From Ascarosepion bandense (lineage: Eukaryota > Mollusca > Cephalopoda > Sepiida > Sepiidae): a stretch of DNA of 64,000 nt. The number at the start of each line of letters is the position of its first letter. The first letter of the stretch is position 1. The notes beneath the pieces are model-generated. The model was given only the letters and a program-made list of their open reading frames with translations. It was not told the origin of the DNA and did no database searches. Positions 43,985-54,889 of this stretch are shown here, piece after piece. Both the position numbers and the translations under genes were made by a program. Where the stretch lies: positions 520,001 through 584,000 of the forward strand of contig JBBBDQ010001188.1 of the NCBI GenBank assembly GCA_037127315.1, read 5' to 3'.

Positions 43985-44741
43985 TTCAGGCAAATATTAT
44001 GCATAATAATATGGATCCAAAATGCAGGTTTTGTGATAAACACCAAGAAACAATAGACCACCTAATCTCAGGCTGTTCTGTGCTTGCCCCAAACGAATAT
44101 AAAAATCGCCACGATAGAGTTGGGCAATATTTACATTGGGCAATGTGCAAACATTATGGAAAAGCTGTAAACAAACACTGGTATGAACATCATCCAGCAC
44201 CGGTTACAGAAATAGAAAATGTAACCATTCTATGGGATTACACCATCTACACAGACAGAAAAATTGAAGCAAACAGGCCAGACATTATTGTTAAAAACCA
44301 GAAAGAGAAAACTTGTCTATTAATTGATATGGCTTGTCCAGCGGATTGTAACATAGCAACCAAGGAATTTGAAAAACTGTCAAAATATAAAGACCTGGAA
44401 ATTGAAATAGAAAAAATGTGGAAATTGAAAACAAGAGTTGTACCAGTGATAGTAGGTGCACTTTGAATGATAAAAAATGGAACAAAACAACACATTGAAA
44501 GAATCCCTGGAAACCCCAGCTTAAGAGATATACAAAAAATTGTCTTATTAAGTACAGCCCACACACTAAGGAAAACGTTATCTATGTAATGCTGGGGATG
44601 ATAGGGAAGATAGAAAAACATGAAATGGAGTCATAACAACACGCCACTACCTGCCTTAGGTCTCCCCGCAGACTTGGTTGGTAGTGAGACCAAAGCAGAA
44701 ATCGAAATATGATGAAAAATGACATAATAATAATAATAATC
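43985..44741 (+). pseudogene. R4/Dong-like LINE C-terminus (zinc knuckle + restriction-like endonuclease)
   Basis: A 156-codon frame from 43999 reads MDPKCRFCDKHQETIDHLIS-GC, a CCHC knuckle, then WYEHHPAPVTEIENVTILWD, IEANRPDIIVKNQKEKTCLL-IDMACP (the PD...D restriction-like endonuclease core), EFEKLSKYKDLEIEIEKMW and VVPVIVGAL with TGA at 44464. Past the stop, NPSLRDIQKIVLLSTAHTLR continues the family. Endonucleases of this type define R2/R4-like LINEs. The element is 5'-truncated at (TAA)n and ends in ATA/TAA repeats (about 44727-44741). The frame is nearly intact, so it may be young. Confidence 0.8.
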
Positions 44742-44900
44742 GCTGACTCATGTCAATTCAGTCGGGTTTCAATCCTGGCAAGAAGCAATCGGATGTTTAA
44801 GCGTACTGATGATACAGCGAAACAGATCACTCTGCGGATTATTTACGCTCTCACACCCTGATAGAGCACTATGGAGGGATTGGCAGACTTTGAAAAAACA
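44742..44900 (+). repeat. tRNA-derived SINE-like repeat, partial copy 2
   Basis: It begins at cgctgactcatgtcaattca with B box GGGTTTCAATCC, then agcaatcggatgtttaagcg. The 5' half is missing. It follows the TAA tail of the LINE directly. Confidence 0.6.
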
Positions 44901-44924
44901 TTAGCTACTCAAGCATCTACGCAT

Positions 44925-45106
44925 CGTTTATTCAGTAATGAATTTGAACACTCTCAACTACTGGCGTAATTTACATTGTATATCACACGCTAAATGTCTG
45001 CCTTCTTCTGACGAACGTGGAAGAATCGCCAACTGATGTCAATTCGGTCGGGTTTCAATCCTGGCTAGAAGCAATGTCTAACCGTACCGATGAGCTCTCT
45101 GCGCAT

Positions 45107-45112
<6 letters not shown>
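44925..45112 (+). repeat. tRNA-derived SINE-like repeat, copy 3
   Basis: It has the attcagtaatgaatt and actactggc 5' region, the gaatcgccaactgatgtcaa tRNA-like part and B box GGGTTTCAATCC, ending in gcgcatgac before (TA)n, as copy 1 does. Confidence 0.65.
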
Positions 45113-45153
<41 letters not shown>

Positions 45154-45319
45154 TATGTCAGAGGATGTCTGACTGCAGAAGTAGTGAATCACTATTACAG
45201 ACGCTTGTGTTTGTTCAACATCCACAGAGACCACCTGTGGTTTAATCTGAACCTGTGCGTAAGTCGACGTGAACATCAATGTAAACAAGGTCACGCTTAC
45301 TTAACGTCGAGCTAGCACA

Positions 45320-45515
45320 ACCATCGATGGCTAAGGGGGGGGGTCGTTTATCCAATTTTATTCAAAAGGCTTGGGTCAACCCGTGGTATGGTTTCAGGCA
45401 ATTTCCAAGAGTGACGCACGTATGATCGCCTTTCCAGACTGATAACAACAGAAGTCACTTTCCTGAAAAATTAACTATGGTGAGTTTCGGTCTTCTAACC
45501 ACTTGGCTAAGCATT
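45320..45515 (-). repeat. Possible tRNA-related SINE
   Basis: The minus strand starts gcttagccaagtggttagaa (A-box-like) and about 150 nt later has a gggttgaccc segment and ttttgaataaaattgga. Only one copy is seen in the window, so the call is weak. Confidence 0.3.
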
Positions 45516-45548
45516 CATAAATAATAATAATAACAATAATAATAATAA

Positions 45549-46113
45549 ACACTATGGAAAATCTGTAACATCACCCAGCACCGGTTACAGATATAGAAGA
45601 TATCACTATTCTATGGGATTACACCATCTACACAAACAGAAAAATTGAAGCAAACAGGCCAGACATTATTGTTAAAAACTAGAAAGAAAAAAACTTGTCT
45701 ATTAATTGATATGGCTTGTCCAGTGGATTGTAACATAGCAATCAAGGAATTTGAAAAACTGTCAAAATATAAAGACCTGGAAATTGAAATAGAAAAAATG
45801 TGGAAATTGAAAACAAGAGTTGTGCCAGTGATAGTAGGTGCACTTTGAATGATAAAAAATGGAACAAAACAACACATTGAAAGAATCCCTGGAAACCCCA
45901 GCTTAAGAGATATACAAAAAATTGTCTTATCTAGTACAGCTCACACACTAGGGAAAACTTTACCTATGTAACGCTAGGGATGATAGGGAAGTTAGAAAAG
46001 AACATGAAATGGAGCCATAACAACACGCCACAACCTGCCTTAGGTCTTCCCGCAGACTTGGTTGGTAGTACGACCATAGCAAAAATCAAAATATGATGAA
46101 AAATGACATAATA
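45549..46113 (+). pseudogene. R4/Dong-like LINE C-terminus, second copy
   Basis: It starts right after (AATAA)n-type repeats (45521-45548). It reads HPAPVTDIEDITILWDYTIY, KIEANRPDIIVKN with a stop and frameshift, then CLLIDMACPVDCNIAIKEFE and KMWKLKTRVVPVIVGAL. The 3' UTR matches the first copy (tgccttaggtcttcccgcag) and ends in ataataacaat. Confidence 0.8.
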
Positions 46114-46127
46114 ACAATGTCAATATC

Positions 46128-46860
46128 TTGTCAAATCTCTGTCTTACGGACATTTCACTTAATAATAATTTAATCATAATAAAGCAGTCGATTTTATTTT
46201 ATGGTAACTGGAGTTTTGACGATTGCTTGATTCAGTGTTTTTCGTTCAATATTGGGCGTCTGAAAAATAGCAGTTTTATCCCGATTGCCCTCATAACTGA
46301 ATTTGGGAATAGATCAAAGTGTATTATCTGTCTTCCCGAGCGGATAAACTACATTTCATCTCTCTGTCTTCTGGAACTAAAAGTATTATTGAAAGGCGAC
46401 AGTTCTCGGCAAACAGCTCCCCAAGACAGTATCCCTACCTCAATGCACAAAAGAGGGAGGAGTCGTTAGTAATCGACGGTTTTGGGAGCTAGCTTTCATT
46501 TTACCTCGACCGATTTGTACGTCCACGGTCTCCCCTTGTTTCACATCCTACCAGCATGGAGAAAATACAATCACTTCCCCGCCTTTCTGCCGAGGGGCAT
46601 GACAAGCTTAGACCAGCTAAGACAAGCTTAGTACTCTGTCATCGCGTATGCAGGGGTAAATTTTGACTAGCTGCTTGAGTGTACACGCTTGTATCACCAG
46701 GTTAAAAACCGACTTTGTGTTACAATTCACCTTAGTCGGAAAGAGGAGGGTGGTAAATATCCGGGCTTTTAGATGAGATCAAAGTGTAGTATTTGTTCGT
46801 ATCAGCTTATTCTGATTCTCACTTTCGACTTCTTTCTTCGCTTTTTTCTTTCTTTTTCTC
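46128..46860. other. Unassigned sequence
   Basis: A 113-codon + frame starts at 46128 (MSNLCLTDISLNNNLIII...), with no recognised domain and no supporting context. A short direct repeat, gacaagcttag, lies at about 46611 and 46630. I do not call a gene. Confidence 0.3.
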
Positions 46861-47030
46861 ACTGAAACCAACCAACACTTACCACCCTCTTTCCTCGTGA
46901 TCAAGACGAAATACTTTATTATTTATCAAGTATTGGCAGGGTGAAGAGGTCGGGCGAACTAACAAAGAGGTGGACAAGAACAACAACGCCAACAGCAACA
47001 GCAACAACAACAACAAAAACAACAGCAACA

Positions 47031-47197
47031 ATATTAATAATAATAATAATAATAATAATAATTTTGTACCATTTTTATGGGGCTTTAAAATGCTCACAGA
47101 CAAAACAATCAAAAACTAACCCCCCGAGATCGTGACGAAAGACCCGAAAAACAGAACGTGCTTTTTTATTGACATGGAAGTCTGCAGATTTTAACGT
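47031..47197 (+). pseudogene. R4/Dong-like LINE, third and oldest fragment, after (TAA)n
   Basis: Following (AAT)n at 47031-47062 the + strand reads MLTDKTIKN, stop, PPEIVTKDPKNRTCFFIDME, aligning with TDRKIEANRPDIIVKNQKEK-TCLLIDMA of the first copy. It is short but collinear. Confidence 0.6.
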
Positions 47198-47391
47198 ATC
47201 TTTGAAGATGTCTTCAAAACTATCAAAAATGAGGACATCATAGATTCCAGTATTAGTAAGAAGACTCGGATGACTGGAAAATTCCTTGAAAAGATTTCTA
47301 GTAGCCGATACCTTAATGAAATGCAAAACAAAAAAAATTACTCCCAACAACCGCTCACACATTACGGTAAGAAGGCTTTTAAGGAAATCGA

Positions 47392-47393
<2 letters not shown>

Positions 47394-47434
<41 letters not shown>
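47394..47434. repeat. (TA)n microsatellite
   Basis: About 20 TA units. Confidence 0.95.
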
Positions 47435-47435
<1 letters not shown>

Positions 47436-47454
47436 CAAACAGTATTTCTCTTTA

Positions 47455-47875
47455 TTTTCCCCTGATATTAAAGTCAAAATACGATGTTTAGAACGGCTCA
47501 CGATTAAACACAATAGACATTCATTGTCTGTTATATTTAACAATATATATTTAGAAAATTATCTGCTGCCTCGATACAATATATATATATATTTTTTTTC
47601 TAAACATATTCTGTTAAATATAAGACACAATGAATGTCTATTATGTTTAATCATAATCCGTTGTAAACATCGTATTTTGGCTTTAATTTCAGTTGAAAAT
47701 AAAAACAAAAACTCTCCAACATTTGGACAAACCTTTAATTAATTTAATTAATTGAAATTAAAGCCAAAATACGACGTTTAGAACGGCTCATGATTAAACA
47801 TAATAGACATTCATTGTCTCTTATATTTAACGGTATATGTTTAGAAAATTATTTGCTACCTCGATACATTATATA
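47455..47875. repeat. CTTTCGGCT element left ends in inverted arrangement
   Basis: Three left-end fragments are present: minus (47460-47580), plus (47600-47725) and minus (47750-47875). The second and third face each other around an attaattaatt-rich centre (about 47735), producing a foldback with roughly 120-bp arms. Confidence 0.75.
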
Positions 47876-47924
47876 TACATTATATATATATATATATATG
47901 TAAAAGTTTGAGATTTTAATGAAC

Positions 47925-48295
47925 TTTTAATCATTTCACCCCAAACAAGATGAGACCATCACTAGCCCGCAGGATATGACAGTGAGAGACAATATTGGGT
48001 ACAGCGGATATTGAGTTAAGGATAAAAGTGGAAAGATAGAAGATGGCAATTAACGTTGCATTTAAATCTTTGGAAATTGTAGCTATTAGGGAACCAAGTA
48101 AACGGAAGGGAGACCTTCATTCGGGGAATGAGAAAAAAGGTACTATTCGACTAGTTCAACGGTAAATCTTTCAATCTAGTTGTACGTTTAAATTCATGTC
48201 ATCAGGCACCAAGAAAAAAAACTCGTCAGATCAGTTGCAACGAAACTATTTGTAGAAAAGATAGAGGTAACCCACGCCACATCGGTGAGAAAGGA
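47925..48295 (-). pseudogene. Jockey/CR1-like LINE 3' fragment, minus
   Basis: The tail begins at 47930 (tcatttcaccccaaacaaga). The minus strand continues through decayed family sequence (VTSIFSTNSFVATDLTS-like copy of the YKYFHGF...ELxSL region). Confidence 0.7.
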
Positions 48296-48870
48296 GGGAC
48301 AGTGTGCTGCTCTCGATGAGACGATCATCATCCGTGCTGATGACACGCAGAAAAGATTGTAAGTCGGTTTTCTACGCAGGGCCGGGAAGTTTTTCCCGTC
48401 TGAAACAATTCTGCACATATATAAATCTACCACCCGCTCTTGTATTGAATACTGCTGCCACATCTAGTCGGGTGCTCCTACTATTCACCCTGGGGGTTCT
48501 TGACAAAATACAACGGAGAATCTGTAATGTGATCGATACCGACTTGGTAGATCGGCTGCAGTCACTCTCTCACCGGTGTGTAGTGGCTTCCCTGTGCCTC
48601 TTCTATAAATAATTTCACGACTTCTGCTCCGATGAACTCAGATCACTGGTGCCCTCTAGGTACGAATTTGCACGAGATACTAGATTAGCAACTAGGTCCC
48701 ACCCTTTTACAGTGAAACCGATAAAATGTAACCGCAATTTCTACTCCAAAAGCTTCTTTTCTCGCACGCCCGGCTGTGGAATTCCCTTCCACATATTTGC
48801 TTCCCCGACAGTTACAATCTCCAGGAGTTTAAATGTAAGATCAACAGACACCGCCTAACACACTAACTCG
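48296..48870 (+). pseudogene. Jockey/CR1-like LINE fragment, plus
   Basis: Plus strand: [80 protein letters not shown] and FYSKSFFSRTPGCGIPFHIF. It is joined head-on to the preceding minus fragment, as in a 5' inversion. Confidence 0.82.
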
Positions 48871-48889
48871 CATCCACGCTCTTATAAAC

Positions 48890-49640
48890 ACTTACAAACA
48901 AAAATAAAATCGGTAATACATTTTTGGAAGAAAAAATATTGCCGGTAATACATTTTTGTAAGGACAAATATTACCATTAAAATATTTTTGATAGGGCAAA
49001 AATATTAACAGTCATATATTTTTGTAAAGAAAAATATTACCACCAATAAATTTTTATGTGGAAAAAAGTTACCATGGATATATTTTTCTAAAGAAAATAA
49101 TAGCAGTAAAATATTTTTGTAAGTAAAAAATATTACTAGTAATACATTTTTGTAGCGTAACAATATTATCAACAACACATTTATTAAGAAAAAAATTACA
49201 GTAATACATTTTTGCCAGAAAAATTATCATTAATTTGTACTCTTAAAGAAAAAATACTAATACATTATAAGAAAAGATATTACCATTAATACATTTTTGT
49301 AAGAAAAAACATTTAACAGAAATACATTTTTAAGAAAAATTATAATCAGTAATACATTTTTTTAAGGAAATATTATTACCAAGTGCACATTTTTGTAAGA
49401 CAAATATTGCCTATCATATTATAAGTAATACATATTCGTATGGCATACTAATATAAGCAGTATATTTTTCTGAAAAAATATTACCAGTAATATATTTTTG
49501 AAAGGAACACAAATTACCAATAGTAAATTTTTGTGTGTGTAAATATTACCATTAATACATTTTTGTAGAAAAAATATTGCCATTAATAAATACTTGGAAG
49601 GAAAAATATCAGGAATTAATTTTTATAAAAAAATATTCGC
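48890..49640. repeat. 32-bp A/T tandem array, about 22 degenerate copies
   Basis: The consensus is aatacatttttgtaagaaaa, then aatattaccagt. The same unit occurs two or three times inside the dispersed element at 22500-22735 and 6725-7035. Confidence 0.85.
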
Positions 49641-50270
49641 AGTAATTCGTAATAAGTATTCAGTTAGCTATAGAAATCTGAATCATAAAAACATGTTAAA
49701 ATTATTTTGTCCGTAAAAAAAACGAAGTTCTGTTAGGGATTGTAAGCTTAGATCATAAATCGTTTTGAACTAAGCTCTTTTAATGTCAGTCACGGAATCT
49801 TGTCACTATGGCTTTCATGAGAAACTAAAAACCAGAAAATTAAGTGAAGACTGACCTTGTTTTTAAATAACTATCATATATGTACTTCTGATTAAATCTA
49901 AAGAAATCATGAGTATGTATCGTCACCAGAATAAATTTACATTTCAGTAATTATCCCCTCCTTCCATTTATTCACAACAGAAATTATCTTTTACATAAAC
50001 TCGGTTTTCAAATTTGGAGAATCAGTAACTTTTTCTCTCCTACCTACCACGACTAACCCAATGGTCAAGCCACATGCTTTCTACTACCAAAAGAGAATTT
50101 ACTACTAAGATTCCCCTGGCATAACTCTATATTTACCAACATTCCCCACCCCTTCATTTACTATCCCCTCCTTCCGGCCTAAGTATTTTTATTCATTCTT
50201 TGATTAAGAGGTTTGACAATGCGTGTCTTGAACTGACATGTTGAAATAGCTATTCACTCTGAATATGATC
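49641..50270. other. Unassigned sequence
   Basis: No coding pattern. A locally GC-richer part (50040-50180, cctcc/ccccacccc tracts) has no recognised homology. Confidence 0.4.
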
Positions 50271-50275
50271 TAAAT

Positions 50276-50326
50276 TTACAATTTAAATCAAATTTAAATC
50301 AAATTTAAATTTGATTTAAATTGTAA
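50276..50326. other. Perfect 24-bp A/T palindrome
   Basis: ttacaatttaaatcaaattt+aaat (50276-50299) is exactly complementary to 50303-50326, with a 3-bp centre. Confidence 0.92.
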
Positions 50327-50439
50327 TTACCAATTTACACTTGGTATACAATTCAGGTAAATTCCAATAGAGATGAACTCAAGAGAACTCAATGTTAAAT
50401 TCATTTATTTAATTTAACAGAGTAATATAGTTTATAAAA

Positions 50440-50650
50440 TATTTTAGATTATTACGATAGGTAATACATATTTCACCGCGTCCTGATGTTATTATCGCGG
50501 CTCGTCAGACCCAAATGGTACAACAGTTGGTCCTCAAAAAAAAAAAAAAAAAAAAAGGACCAACTGTTGTACCATTTGGGTCTGACGAGCCGCGATAAAA
50601 ACATCAGGACGCGGTGAAATATGTATTACCCATTGTAATAATCTAAAATC
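50440..50650. repeat. Foldback with about 95-bp arms around a poly-A loop
   Basis: 50440-50534 and 50556-50650 are inverted copies with a few differences, around 21 A residues. Arm landmarks are caccgcgtcctgatgtta, atcgcggctcgtcagaccca and aatggtacaacagttggtcc. The arms are GC-richer than the region. The poly-A centre suggests reverse-transcribed or snap-back origin. Confidence 0.9.
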
Positions 50651-50659
50651 TTTTATAGA

Positions 50660-50676
50660 ATATATATATATATATA

Positions 50677-50722
<46 letters not shown>

Positions 50723-50740
50723 TGTGTGTGTCTGTGTGTC
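50660..50740. repeat. (TA)n(TG)n microsatellite
   Basis: A short TA run is followed by about 28 TG units. More TG/CA tracts lie at 50790-50850. Confidence 0.95.
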
Positions 50741-51149
50741 TGTGTGAATTGAATAAGTAAAGACCAGTAAAGAAAAAGATACTTGTTTCTTTATACACAC
50801 ACACACATATATGTGTGCGTGTGTTTGCGCATGTTTGTATGTGTGTGTATGTGTTAAGATTATGCAAATCATAACACTCCTATTGCTCGCTGAGAACAGT
50901 ATGGATTGATTGAATTGTTCATTTAACGGCATATCAACAACTTATGGGCCATTTAATACCAAACTTTAATTTTCTTGAGAGTTTTGAAATAACAGAAGTA
51001 TGACATATATTATTCTGCTTCCACAGTTGAATACGTAGGACATAATACTCAGTTTTGGGGCATATTTTTCTTTAGATATGATTTGAGGTGGTGATATGTG
51101 TGCATTTATGAAGTCATTTGTTGAAGTTATATTTCGGAATACAATTTGA

Positions 51150-51600
51150 TTTATTTCTGTCCTTCTGTATGGAAGTGAATGCTGGACAATCTCATCAAAG
51201 ATGAAGGAGAGGCTTGAGGTAGCAGAAATGTGGTTTTGTAGAAGGATGCTGAGGTTACCATGGAGGGAGCACGTGTGCAACGATGAGGTGTTGGAAAGGA
51301 TGCAAACGAGAAGAAAACTGATAATAAATATCAAGAAGAGACATATGAGGTTCCTGGGACACTTGATGAGGAAGGAAGGCCTAGAGAACTTGATACTCAC
51401 AGGTCGGATAAATGGAAGGAAAGACAGAGGAAATTAGCGCAAGACGTACTTGTTAGGTCTAAACAAATAGTTGACGGAGCGGGGCTTGGAAATGATATCA
51501 AGAGAAAAATTATTGAGAGCGACAAAAGACAAAGCCAAGTGGAAGTCCATGATCGCCTACGTCCTGAAGGGACACAGCACATGAAGAAGAAGGATAATTA
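51150..51600 (+). pseudogene. LINE (GAA-tailed family) fragment
   Basis: Plus strand: [72 protein letters not shown] and TGRINGRKDRGN, then a stop. It ends at cacatgaagaagaaggataa, a short GAA tail. The open frame over 78 codons makes it one of the better preserved copies. Confidence 0.82.
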
Positions 51601-51732
51601 ATGGACTAATGTCAAGAAAGAGTTATTTTATGATGGTTGTTCAGCTGGATGATTGATTTTGTTTAGCCGTATATCAACACGTCTGTGGAATATTTAATGT
51701 TGTAATCTAAATATGTTCAACACAATTTTATA

Positions 51733-51734
<2 letters not shown>

Positions 51735-51809
<75 letters not shown>
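51735..51809. repeat. (TC)n(TA)n microsatellite
   Basis: About 19 TC units followed by about 16 TA units, ending exactly at a MITE terminus. Confidence 0.95.
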
Positions 51810-51810
<1 letters not shown>

Positions 51811-52200
51811 TCGGGCAATAATTATTAGGGAACCTCCGTGTTTGAAAAAAAGATGTATTTCATAATATTTTTTAGTATTTATTGCCAAATGAATAATTGT
51901 AAATGAAAATAGAATAGTTCTTTTGTTAATACTGCACAATAACATGTGCAGCAAATGAATTTATAAATATTTAATAATTATCTATATTGCAGTTTCATCA
52001 ATGAGAGAATGAAGAAAATTTAGTGTGATTCGGAGGAGTTCATCTTTGCTTCCTTGCCTTGTAAAATTTTGCAAAGTAATAACAACAAAAGCACCACTCT
52101 ATTTTCATTTAGAATTATCCACTTGGCAATAAACACTAAAAATAGTATGAAATACTCATTTTTTTTTAATTGGAGTGGCCTAATAATTATGGCCGGTAGT
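51810..52200. mobile_element. Long-TIR MITE, copy C (391 bp, complete)
   Basis: The left end, ggcaataattattagg, and right end, cctaataattatggccggtagt, head terminal inverted repeats of over 100 bp (gtatttcataatattttt / aaaaatagtatgaaatac; tttattgccaaatgaataat / attatccacttggcaataaa). The centre (tgcagtttcatcaatga, cttgccttgtaaaattttgc) matches the complement of copy B at 21390-21475. It is non-coding. Confidence 0.82.
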
Positions 52201-52201
52201 G

Positions 52202-52207
<6 letters not shown>

Positions 52208-52270
<63 letters not shown>
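52208..52270. repeat. (TA)n(GA)n microsatellite
   Basis: About 16 TA units and 15 GA units between MITE copies C and D. Confidence 0.95.
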
Positions 52271-52272
<2 letters not shown>

Positions 52273-52432
52273 TGCGACAGTTAAATTGTCGCCATTTGCC
52301 TTGGAAATTTTGCAAAGTGATAATAACAAAAGCACCAATCTATTTTCATTTAGAATTATCCACTTAAAAATAGCATTAAAAACATCATTTCTATTAAGAA
52401 AAACTGGTGTGCCCTAATAATTTTGGCCGGTA

Positions 52433-52434
<2 letters not shown>
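52271..52434. mobile_element. Long-TIR MITE, partial copy D
   Basis: Right-hand part only, ending ccctaataattttggccggt+agt before (TA)n. Its inner part (gttaaattgtcgccatttgcc) matches the complement of copy A rather than of B or C, so two subfamilies exist. Confidence 0.7.
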
Positions 52435-52439
<5 letters not shown>

Positions 52440-52488
<49 letters not shown>

Positions 52489-53005
52489 ATGTCCAGATGA
52501 AAAGAATCAACAGGTTCAGAATCCCAAGTTCTCTGGCGTTTACTTCTTTAAAAAGTACTCAATACAACGTAGAGCATAATATAATTCATTTTTTTTTTTA
52601 TTTAGAATCAATTTACATTGCGACATGAAAGTTTTTGTGTTTCGAGATTTGAAGTTTTTATCTAATCATCCTGCAATGATAGGTAACTTTCGTGAAAAGG
52701 ATTTACATTTGTAAATAGAAAACAATACGTTTGCTTATTAAAGGGTTAATATGGAGGAGAGGGAGATAGAGAATTTAGTTCCTCTGGGTGTGTTAAATTT
52801 AGCTTATCAGAATAAAGCAAATGTATTTATTTAGTAAGCAAGCGTACGTTTTCTACTTCCCAATTTAAATCATTTTCCCCAAAATTACCTAAATTGTTCT
52901 GAGGCTGAAAGTTAAAAGTTCCTCGGATTTTGAATAAAACGAAAGACCCAGTTCTTCAATAAATTTGCCAAGAATCCATTCTGCTGCAAACCACTGAAGG
53001 ACGAG
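52440..53005. other. (TA)n run and unassigned sequence
   Basis: TA repeats to 52484, then AT-rich DNA without recognised features. Confidence 0.5.
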
Positions 53006-53009
53006 TGAA

Positions 53010-53475
53010 AAGCTTCTTCTTCTTCTTCTTCTTCTATGTACCCTGTCCCTTCAGGACATTAGCGATCACGGTTCTCCATGTCTCTCTATCCATTGTGGCT
53101 CTTAGTATGTTTGCTACTGTTACACCTGGCACCTCCCGTTCCGTCATCCACCTGATCAGACCCTGCAAATATGTTATCCGCTGCCTTCCTCTGTCTCCCT
53201 TCCTTCTATCTGACCAGTCAGTATCAGGTTCTCCAGGCTCTCCTTCCTCATTGCGTGTCCCAGGAACTTCAGTTGTCTCTTCCTGGTGCTCACTATCAAT
53301 TTCCTTTTTATTGCCATTCTTTCCAACACCTCATCGTTGCTTGCATGTTCAGTCCACGATATCCGTAGCATCCTTCTGTAGAACCACATTTCGGCCGCTT
53401 CCAGTTTTGTCCTCATTTTCTATGATATTGTCCAGTATTCACTGCCGTATTGAAGAACTGACATCACGTAGATTT
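53010..53475 (-). pseudogene. LINE (GAA-tailed family) fragment
   Basis: Minus strand, with (CTT)n at 53012-53034 as the 3' tail. It reads [60 protein letters not shown] and ILTGQIEGRETEEGSG. It is 5'-truncated near 53470. The 80-codon frame is intact. Confidence 0.85.
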
Positions 53476-53539
53476 GAAAGATCTTTGTCTGAGATGATGT
53501 TTCCCGGGTTCAAAAGCCAGGCGAAGACTTTACCCTTCG

Positions 53540-54175
53540 CTTTAAAATATCTAACCACTAACAATCTCTTTATTCCCGATTTTCAATGCATTCCTCTACT
53601 AAAACCATTTGCAATATATTTAAATTATACATTAAATAGCCCTTGTCTATAAGTAATGCTTGCATTCATTCCTGACCACTGACAATCCCTTTCTTCCTGA
53701 TTTTCAAAGCTTTCCTATATTAAAATCCTTAGCTATGCAAGTATATTGCACCTATAATAGCCCTATTGTATCAGTAATGCTTGCATTTATTCCTGACCAC
53801 TGACAATCCCTTTTTTCTGATTTTCACACCTTCCTATTGTAAAATAGCCCTATTGTATCAGTAATGCTTGCATTCATTCCTGACCACTGACAATCCATTT
53901 CTTCCTGATTTTCAAACTTTCCTATGTAAAATCTTTAGCTATGCATTTGTATTGTACATATAATAGACTTATTGCATCCTTAATGCTTGCATCATTTTCT
54001 AGCAACTAACAATCCCTTTCTTCCTCGTTTTCAATGCATTCCTATAGTAAACACATTAACAATGAATTTACATTATATATATAAAAGACCTATTTTATTC
54101 TAAAATTTTTTTTCTAAAATTCGTTCCTGACCATTGAGAATCCCTTTCTTTTTGATTTTCCATGCTCTTGTGTTT
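53540..54175. repeat. About 120-bp satellite, five to six degenerate copies
   Basis: The unit contains taatgcttgcattcattcct, gaccactgacaatccctttc, ttcctgattttcaaag and a taatagccctattgtatc part. Unit starts at about 53653, 53775, 53862 (deleted unit) and 53981. Confidence 0.88.
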
Positions 54176-54179
54176 TTCA

Positions 54180-54482
54180 ACTCCATTGTTATGTCCATAA
54201 TTTTGACATTGTTTCAAACTAAGCCAAGCCTACAATGTATACTTTTCGAACATTTCCAAACTAAGATGAGCTTAATAAAAATCACTTAGGTAACTTGGGG
54301 CAGCAGTTAAGTACCTGGTCTGGTCGACTATTTTTACTTCAATGTATTTGCGATTGTGATTCTCACTATGTGCCCTAAAATTATTGACAGCGTGCAAAAG
54401 TATGCTAAGCTTCGTACATTCTAATAATTTGACAATACGCTAGGGTCATATAAAAATATTTTCTGACATTTACAAATATCAT

Positions 54483-54522
<40 letters not shown>

Positions 54523-54885
54523 TTAAAATTTTTTAGCGGTCGTGACTTAACCTTTTTCTGTCAGGGGAGATTTGACATTTGTTTCCAAACCATTACTAAT
54601 TAAGTGGCTATTCAGCTAACTGAAAGCTAAGATAGAAGACAGTATTATTTAATATTATCCTATTTTATTTCAGATTACAAAGTTAGTATCTTTTGTTTCA
54701 TTAATAAATAAAAGAGGCCAGAAGCTAGTAGGAGTCAGATTATGTGTTAGGCGAGGACAATGATAAGGAAGGCCAAATAAATAAGATTTTAAGTAGGAAA
54801 TTCTCTGAGTGGAGTAACGTTTAACGAGTTAGTCTTGTTGAAAACTAACAACTGGGTAACAGTATAAGAGACAGAGCAGACATCG
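54180..54885. other. Unassigned sequence with (CA)n(TA)n at 54482
   Basis: No coding pattern or recognised repeat except the microsatellite. Confidence 0.4.
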
Positions 54886-54889
54886 TTTG

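Noticed and set aside
47075..47395. 106-codon minus frame at 47.1-47.4 kb
   Set aside because: The opposite strand shows the R4/Dong-like LINE segment over part of it; the minus frame is a shadow with no recognised motif.
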